Positions 18,862 to 22,782 of a DNA stretch of 22,782 bases are shown in pieces; the stretch's first letter is position 1; every line of letters begins with the position of its first letter. The translations under genes and the position numbers were made by a program. Under the pieces are notes generated by a model. It saw nothing but the letters and a program-made list of their open reading frames with translations, did not search any database and was not told the DNA's origin. Source of the DNA: JBIOYL01 sp044870185 (lineage in GTDB: Bacteria; Actinomycetota; CALGFH01); NCBI GenBank assembly GCA_044870185.1, contig JBIOYL010000471.1:1-22782 (forward strand), read 5' to 3'.

Positions 18862-20370
18862 ATGCAACCCGACGACCTGCCCACGAGCCCGCCTCAGGTG
18901 CCCTGGCGGCCCGACCCGTCGGCCTGGCGGCCCGACCCGTGGCTGTCACCGACGCCGGCGGCGTCGGCGCCGCCACCCTGGGCGCCGCCCCAACCAACAC
19001 GGCCCGCCGAGCGGGCATGGGGGGCGCCCGAGCCGCGATCGGAATGGGGGGCGCCGCCGAGCCCACCCGACCGGCACGGCTACAGGCGCCTGCTGCTCGT
19101 GCTGCTGGCCGCGGGGATCGCCACTGCGCTCGCCCTCACGGCGATCCTGGTCCGCACGGCATCCGGCACCCGGCCGCCGGCATCGCTGTCGCGGCGCCCA
19201 GCGTCCCTCGCCACGCCGCTCCCGCCCGAGGTCGCGGCGCGCCGCCTGCTCGATGCGCGCGCCCGCGCCATCCTGCGGCACGACCGGGCCGGCTTCCTCG
19301 CCACCATCGATCCGTCCCGCACCGCGTACTACCGGACCCAGTCGAAGGTGTTCGGCTGGATGACGACCGTCCCCTTCTCGGCGTTCTCCTACCGCATCGT
19401 CGATGCATCCGACCTGGCCACCCTGAGCCTTCAGCGCCGCTACGCACCCGACGACATCTACCTGGCCGAGGTCGAGGCCCGCTACCGTTTCCGCGGGCAG
19501 GACGCAAGCCCGGTGCTCGCCCACTTCTCCTTCACGTTCGCCCAGACCCCGGCCGGCTGGCGCATCGCCGCCCAAGGTGAGGCGCAGCCGCCGGCCAGCG
19601 ACGACGTCGAGATCTGGGACGCCGGCCCGGTGCAGACGATCTCGACCGCACGCACGCTGGTCGCCTTCCACCCCGGCGGCGAGCAGCTCGCCCGCCGGCT
19701 GCTGGCCGCCGCCGAGCGCGGCTACGCGCAGGTCGGCCGTTCGTGGGCGAGCCCTTGGGACGACAAGGTCGTCATCCTCGTCCCGCGCGACCAGCACGAA
19801 GCCGAACGCCTGGTGGGGGCGTCCGACCTGTCCGGGGTGGCTGCCGTCGCCGCGTCCTCGATCGAGTCGGGCCCGGTGGACCGGGTGCTGGGCAACCGCA
19901 TCGTGGTCAACACGACCAACCTTGCCGACTACGACACGCTGAACCTCCAGGTCGTCATCACCCACGAGATGACCCATGTCGCCACGCGCACGCTCGGCGG
20001 CGCGGCGCCGCTGCTGCTGGTCGAAGGGTTCGCCGACTACGTCGCGCTCCGGCCGGTGCGGCTGCCGTTCGCGGTCACCCGGCCGGCGCTGGCCAAGGCG
20101 GTCCGGCTCGGCACCTTCACCGGCGTGCTGCCATCCGATGCGCAGTTCCGGGGGGCCGGCGATGCGTCGGTGGCCTACGACGAGGGGTCGGCGTTCTGCC
20201 AGTGGGTGGCCGACGCCTACGGCGACGCCAAGCTGCAGGCCCTCTACCGCGCCTTCGGAGCGCCGTCGCCCGGCGGCCGCGCCCAGGACGCGGTCTTCGG
20301 CAAGGTGCTCGGCATCTCGTTGCAGCGCGCAGAGGCTCGCTGGGCCGCCTATGTGCGCCGCCGGCTGTGA
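18862..20370 (+). CDS. Membrane-anchored gluzincin metallopeptidase (peptidase MA-like)
   Basis: 502 residues. A Pro-rich cytoplasmic tail (1-73, with WRPDP repeated at 15 and 22) precedes one membrane helix (about 76-98), so the rest is outside. Residues 120-245 look like a separate alpha/beta domain (SPVLAHFSFTFAQTPAGWRIAAQGE, an NTF2-like pattern). The peptidase domain has the zinc motif HEMTH (368-372) and the downstream glutamate ligand Glu388 in EGFADYVA, the gluzincin layout of the peptidase MA superfamily; the active-site Glu is 369. The substrate is unknown, probably an envelope or secreted protein. ATG 18862 was chosen from its position behind the -10. Its stop overlaps the start of the M48 gene (GTGA). 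Confidence 0.88.
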   Translation: MQPDDLPTSPPQVPWRPDPSAWRPDPWLSPTPAASAPPPWAPPQPTRPAERAWGAPEPRSEWGAPPSPPDRHGYRRLLLVLLAAGIATALALTAILVRTASGTRPPASLSRRPASLATPLPPEVAARRLLDARARAILRHDRAGFLATIDPSRTAYYRTQSKVFGWMTTVPFSAFSYRIVDASDLATLSLQRRYAPDDIYLAEVEARYRFRGQDASPVLAHFSFTFAQTPAGWRIAAQGEAQPPASDDVEIWDAGPVQTISTARTLVAFHPGGEQLARRLLAAAERGYAQVGRSWASPWDDKVVILVPRDQHEAERLVGASDLSGVAAVAASSIESGPVDRVLGNRIVVNTTNLADYDTLNLQVVITHEMTHVATRTLGGAAPLLLVEGFADYVALRPVRLPFAVTRPALAKAVRLGTFTGVLPSDAQFRGAGDASVAYDEGSAFCQWVADAYGDAKLQALYRAFGAPSPGGRAQDAVFGKVLGISLQRAEARWAAYVRRRL

Positions 20371-21566
20371 GGCCCGTCCGCCGCGTGCCGCGCCCGGCGG
20401 CCGCCGACCCGCTCGAGGAGTTCTCCGAGGCCGAGGTACGCGAGTGTCTCGCCTACGCCAAGCCGCGCGAGCGCTGGGGCCTTGCCGCCCTCGCGGTCGA
20501 CCTCGCCCTGCTCGGCCTGCTCGCCTTGAGCCCCCCAGGCCAGGCGCTGGTCGCCTGGGCCGCCGGTCTGGCAGGCCGCGGCCTGCCCGGCCGGGCCGCC
20601 CTGGCCGCCGCGGCGGTGTTCGTCGTCCAGGCCCTGGCCGGCTTCCCGTTCCGCTATCGCGCCTACTGCCAGGACGTCCGCGCCGGGCTGACCACCCAGC
20701 GCCCGGCGGCGTTCCTGCTCGACTGGGCCAAGGCCAGCGCCGTGCAAGCGGTGCTGCTGGTCGTGCCGGTGGCCGCGCTGATCGTGGCGGCGGCCTGGCG
20801 CCCGCCCGGCTGGCCATGGGCAGCCGCCCTGGTCGCGGCCGGCCTCGTCGTGGCGCTGTCGCTGCTGGCCCCGGTGGTCCTCGAGCCGCTGTTCAACCGG
20901 TTCACGCCGATGCCGGCCGGCCGCCTGCGGGAGCGCGTGCTGGCGCTCGCCTCCCGCATGGGCCTGGCCGCCGCCGACGTGCTGGTGGTCGACGCGAGCC
21001 GGCGGACCCGCAAGGTGAACGCCTACGTGTCCGGCCTCGGACGCACCCGCCGGGTCGTCCTGTACGACACGCTGGCCTCGGTGGCCGGGGAAGACGAGGT
21101 CCTGCTCGTCCTCGCCCACGAGCTGGCCCACGTCCGCCACCGTGACGTGGCCGTCTCGACGGCGGCCGGGGCGGTCGCCGCGGCGGCGGGCGTGCTGGGT
21201 GCCGCCTGGCTGTTCGGTACCGGCGCGGCGCGGTCGGCCTTCGCGGTCACCGACCTCGGCGATCCCCGGGTCACCCCGGCGCTGCTGCTGGTCGCCGCGC
21301 TGGCCGGGCTCGCCGTCGCGCCGCTGGCCAGTGCGGCCAGCCGCTTCGCCGAGGCCCGGGCGGACTGGGCCGCGCTGGAGCTGTGCCGCGACCCGGACGC
21401 CGCGATCGCGGTCGAACGCCGCCTGGCCTTGCAGAACCGCGCCGACCTGCGGCCGAACCGGCTGCTGGTCGCGCTGTTCGCGAGCCACCCGCCGACGATG
21501 GCCAGGATCGCGCAGGCCCGCCTGTGGGCGCTGCACGCGGGCGGTGCGCTCGGCGACGCCCGTTAG
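20367..21566 (+). CDS. M48-family membrane metalloprotease (Ste24/CAAX protease 1-like)
   Basis: 399 residues from GTG 20367, which overlaps the previous stop by 4 bases; no own ribosome-binding site, so translation is coupled. Several membrane helices, a Ste24 N-terminal-like section (FRYRAYCQDVRAGLTTQ, 95-111; LEPLFNRFTPMP, 172-183), then the zinc motif HELAH (251-255) with third ligand Glu329 in FAEARADWAALEL, and a C-terminal SHPPTMARIAQ segment shared by M48 enzymes. Its active site should face the cytoplasm or the membrane interior; M48 proteases remove damaged or misassembled membrane proteins. Pairing with a gluzincin suggests joint envelope quality control or sequential cleavage. Confidence 0.92.
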   Translation: MRPVRRVPRPAAADPLEEFSEAEVRECLAYAKPRERWGLAALAVDLALLGLLALSPPGQALVAWAAGLAGRGLPGRAALAAAAVFVVQALAGFPFRYRAYCQDVRAGLTTQRPAAFLLDWAKASAVQAVLLVVPVAALIVAAAWRPPGWPWAAALVAAGLVVALSLLAPVVLEPLFNRFTPMPAGRLRERVLALASRMGLAAADVLVVDASRRTRKVNAYVSGLGRTRRVVLYDTLASVAGEDEVLLVLAHELAHVRHRDVAVSTAAGAVAAAAGVLGAAWLFGTGAARSAFAVTDLGDPRVTPALLLVAALAGLAVAPLASAASRFAEARADWAALELCRDPDAAIAVERRLALQNRADLRPNRLLVALFASHPPTMARIAQARLWALHAGGALGDAR

Positions 21567-21614
21567 CGCCGGTCATGCATCGGTGTCGCGCCTCGGCGAC
21601 CTGCGGAGACCGCT

Positions 21615-21636
21615 CGCGGTGACGGCGCGCACCGCG
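21615..21636 (+). terminator. Possible terminator hairpin after the M48 gene
   Basis: CGCGGTG (21615-21621) pairs with CACCGCG (21630-21636) around an 8-base loop, 48 bases after the stop. No U-tract. Confidence 0.4.
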
Positions 21637-21654
21637 GGTGCTTGACCGGCTCTC

Positions 21655-21660
21655 TAAACT
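21655..21660 (+). promoter_or_regulatory. Probable -10 of the glycosyltransferase gene
   Basis: TAAACT stands 9 bases before the ATG at 21670, which lacks a ribosome-binding site, so the transcript would be almost leaderless. The nearby TTGACC (21642-21647) is only 7 bases away and cannot be its -35. Confidence 0.45.
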
Positions 21661-21669
21661 GCACGATCG

Positions 21670-22782
21670 ATGCGCATCCTCGTGGTCACCAACGACTTCC
21701 CACCCCGCGCGGGCGGCATCCAGCAGTACGTGCACAACATCGTCGCCCGGCTGCCGCCCGGCGAGGTCACCGTCTACGCCCCGGCCTGGCAGGGCGCCGA
21801 CGCGTTCGACGCCTGCCAGGCGTTCCGGATCGTCCGCCACCCGACCCGGCGCATGCTGCCCACCCGCGACGTGCTCGCCCGCACGCTGCGGCTCGTCGCC
21901 GACGTGCGGCCGGAGGTGGTGGTGTTCGGTGCCGCGTTCCCGCTTGGCCTGCTGGCCGGTCGGATCACCCGCGCCACCGGCGTGCCCTGCGCCGGCTTCA
22001 CCCACGGCGTCGAGGTGGCCGTGGCCAGGATCCCGGCCGTGCGCCGCCTCATGGCCGCGGTGGCCGACGACATGCGGCTGCTCACCGCGGTGAGCAGATG
22101 GTCGGCGGCCCGGGTGGAGCGGGCGGCGCGCGGCCGCTGCCCGGTCGAGCTGCTCGTGTCCGGCGTGTCCACCAGGACCTACCACCCGGGCCTGGACGGG
22201 ACCGCGGTGCGCGAGCGCCACGGGCTGGTCGGCGTGCCGGTGTGCGTGTGCGTGTCCCGGCTCGTGCCGCGCAAGGGCCAGGACCGGCTGATCCAAGCCT
22301 GGCCCGGCGTGGTCGCGCGCGTGCCCGACGCCCACCTGCTGGTGGTCGGCGGCGGCCCCGACGAGCGGCGCCTGCGCAAGCTGGCCGCCGCGAGCCCGGT
22401 GGCCGACCGCATCCGCTTCGCCGGCGAGGTTGCCTGGGAGGCGCTGCCGGCCCACTACGCGGCCGGCGACGTCTTCGCCATGCCCTGCCGGACGCGCAGG
22501 CTCGGGCTCGACCTCGAGGCGCTCGGCGTGGTGTTCCTGGAGGCGGCGGCGGCCGGCCTTCCGGTCGTGGCCGGCAGCTCGGGCGGGGCGCCCGAGGCGG
22601 TCGCCGACGGGGTGACCGGCTTCGTGGTGGACGGCCGCCGCCCCGAGCGGGTCGGCCAGGCGGTCGCCGAGCTGCTCGCCGACCCGGCCCGAGCCCGCGC
22701 CATGGGCGACGCCGGGCGGCGCCGCGTCGAAGCCGGGTTCTCCTGGGAGGCGGTCGTGGCCCGCTTCTGTGAGCTGCTCGCC
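21670..22782 (+). CDS. pimB: GT4-family glycosyltransferase, PimB-like (3' end beyond the window)
   Basis: 371 codons are visible without a stop, so the C-terminus is cut off. GT-B fold: N-terminal MRILVVTNDFPPRAGGIQQY with the acceptor-side GGIQ loop, His112-Gly113 (THGVE), the donor-side VSRLVPRKGQDRLI (195-208), and the nucleotide-sugar EX7E motif Glu283...Glu291 (EALGVVFLE). The insertion MPCRTRRLGLDLEALG is typical of PimB-type phosphatidylinositol-mannoside mannosyltransferases, which transfer mannose from GDP-mannose at the inner face of the membrane. The acceptor is inferred from this likeness only; related GT4 enzymes of glycolipid synthesis are possible. It follows the protease pair but has its own -10. 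Confidence 0.9.
   Translation, partial: MRILVVTNDFPPRAGGIQQYVHNIVARLPPGEVTVYAPAWQGADAFDACQAFRIVRHPTRRMLPTRDVLARTLRLVADVRPEVVVFGAAFPLGLLAGRITRATGVPCAGFTHGVEVAVARIPAVRRLMAAVADDMRLLTAVSRWSAARVERAARGRCPVELLVSGVSTRTYHPGLDGTAVRERHGLVGVPVCVCVSRLVPRKGQDRLIQAWPGVVARVPDAHLLVVGGGPDERRLRKLAAASPVADRIRFAGEVAWEALPAHYAAGDVFAMPCRTRRLGLDLEALGVVFLEAAAAGLPVVAGSSGGAPEAVADGVTGFVVDGRRPERVGQAVAELLADPARARAMGDAGRRRVEAGFSWEAVVARFCELLA

Noticed and set aside
18946..20817. Minus-strand open frame of about 620 codons opposite the two protease genes
   Set aside because: Shadow of the HEMTH peptidase and M48 frames; composition is that of reverse-strand high-GC sequence.
21642..21660. TTGACC and TAAACT read as one -35/-10 promoter
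   Set aside because: Only 7 bases separate them; a sigma-70-type promoter needs about 16-19.
1..22782. CRISPR array, tRNA/rRNA genes, transposases or phage genes
   Set aside because: None was seen on reading both strands; the only tandem repeats are short and have no spacers.

Overview
The window reads as a piece of a high-GC actinobacterial (Actinomycetota) chromosome. Evidence: G+C bias in every reading frame, many GTG starts, several genes that look leaderless, a PimB-type mannosyltransferase, a DEDDh-exonuclease/UvrC-N-terminus fusion of the kind found in mycobacteria, and actinobacterial-style regulatory sites (a Nur-type box, a CGAAC-N4-GTTCG LexA box, a TTGTCR...TAnnnT promoter). The exact lineage cannot be told from the sequence alone. 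No rRNA, tRNA, CRISPR array, insertion sequence or phage gene was seen; this is a chromosomal core/accessory mix.

Layout. 1-924 (+): the tail of an SDR oxidoreductase, a 57-residue DnaJ-type zinc-finger protein, a tandem repeat in the upstream region of an A-type Fe-S carrier (erpA), then a strong hairpin. 985-4758 (-): a complete four-gene osmoprotectant/betaine ABC importer (ATPase with CBS tail, two permeases, lipoprotein binding protein), interrupted by a 314-base gap between the ATPase and the first permease. 4939-7056 (+): four translationally coupled genes of unknown role: a small zinc-ribbon protein, a zinc-ribbon/membrane protein with a duplicated outer domain, a degenerate response-regulator receiver (phosphoacceptor Asp replaced by Glu) and another zinc-ribbon protein. 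This is the best candidate for an undescribed system.

7092-8809 (+): a nickel module: a Fur-family regulator and a NiCoT nickel/cobalt permease whose promoter start region carries an exact-spacing Nur-type box. 8914-9963 (+): solitary trpD, ending in a perfect 14-bp hairpin. 10022-12171 (-): thiolase, stand-alone Lrp/AsnC effector domain and GNAT acetyltransferase in one run. 12370-12732 (+): CsaA. 12774-14531 (-): DEDDh/GIY-YIG repair nuclease under a promoter with a LexA box exactly between its -35 and -10. 14600-15526 (-): a stand-alone malonyl transacylase (fabD) that looks leaderless.

15702-22782 (+): a coiled-coil NYN/YacP-like nuclease preceded by 14-bp tandem repeats; a 92-residue four-cysteine protein behind a promoter resembling the RecA-independent (PafBC) DNA-damage class; a NlpC/P60 cell-wall hydrolase with a long structured leader that may be a degenerate c-di-AMP riboswitch; two overlapping membrane metalloprotease genes (gluzincin, then M48/Ste24); and a PimB-like glycosyltransferase running off the window. 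The right end is therefore envelope-directed, with two different DNA-damage regulatory signatures to its left.
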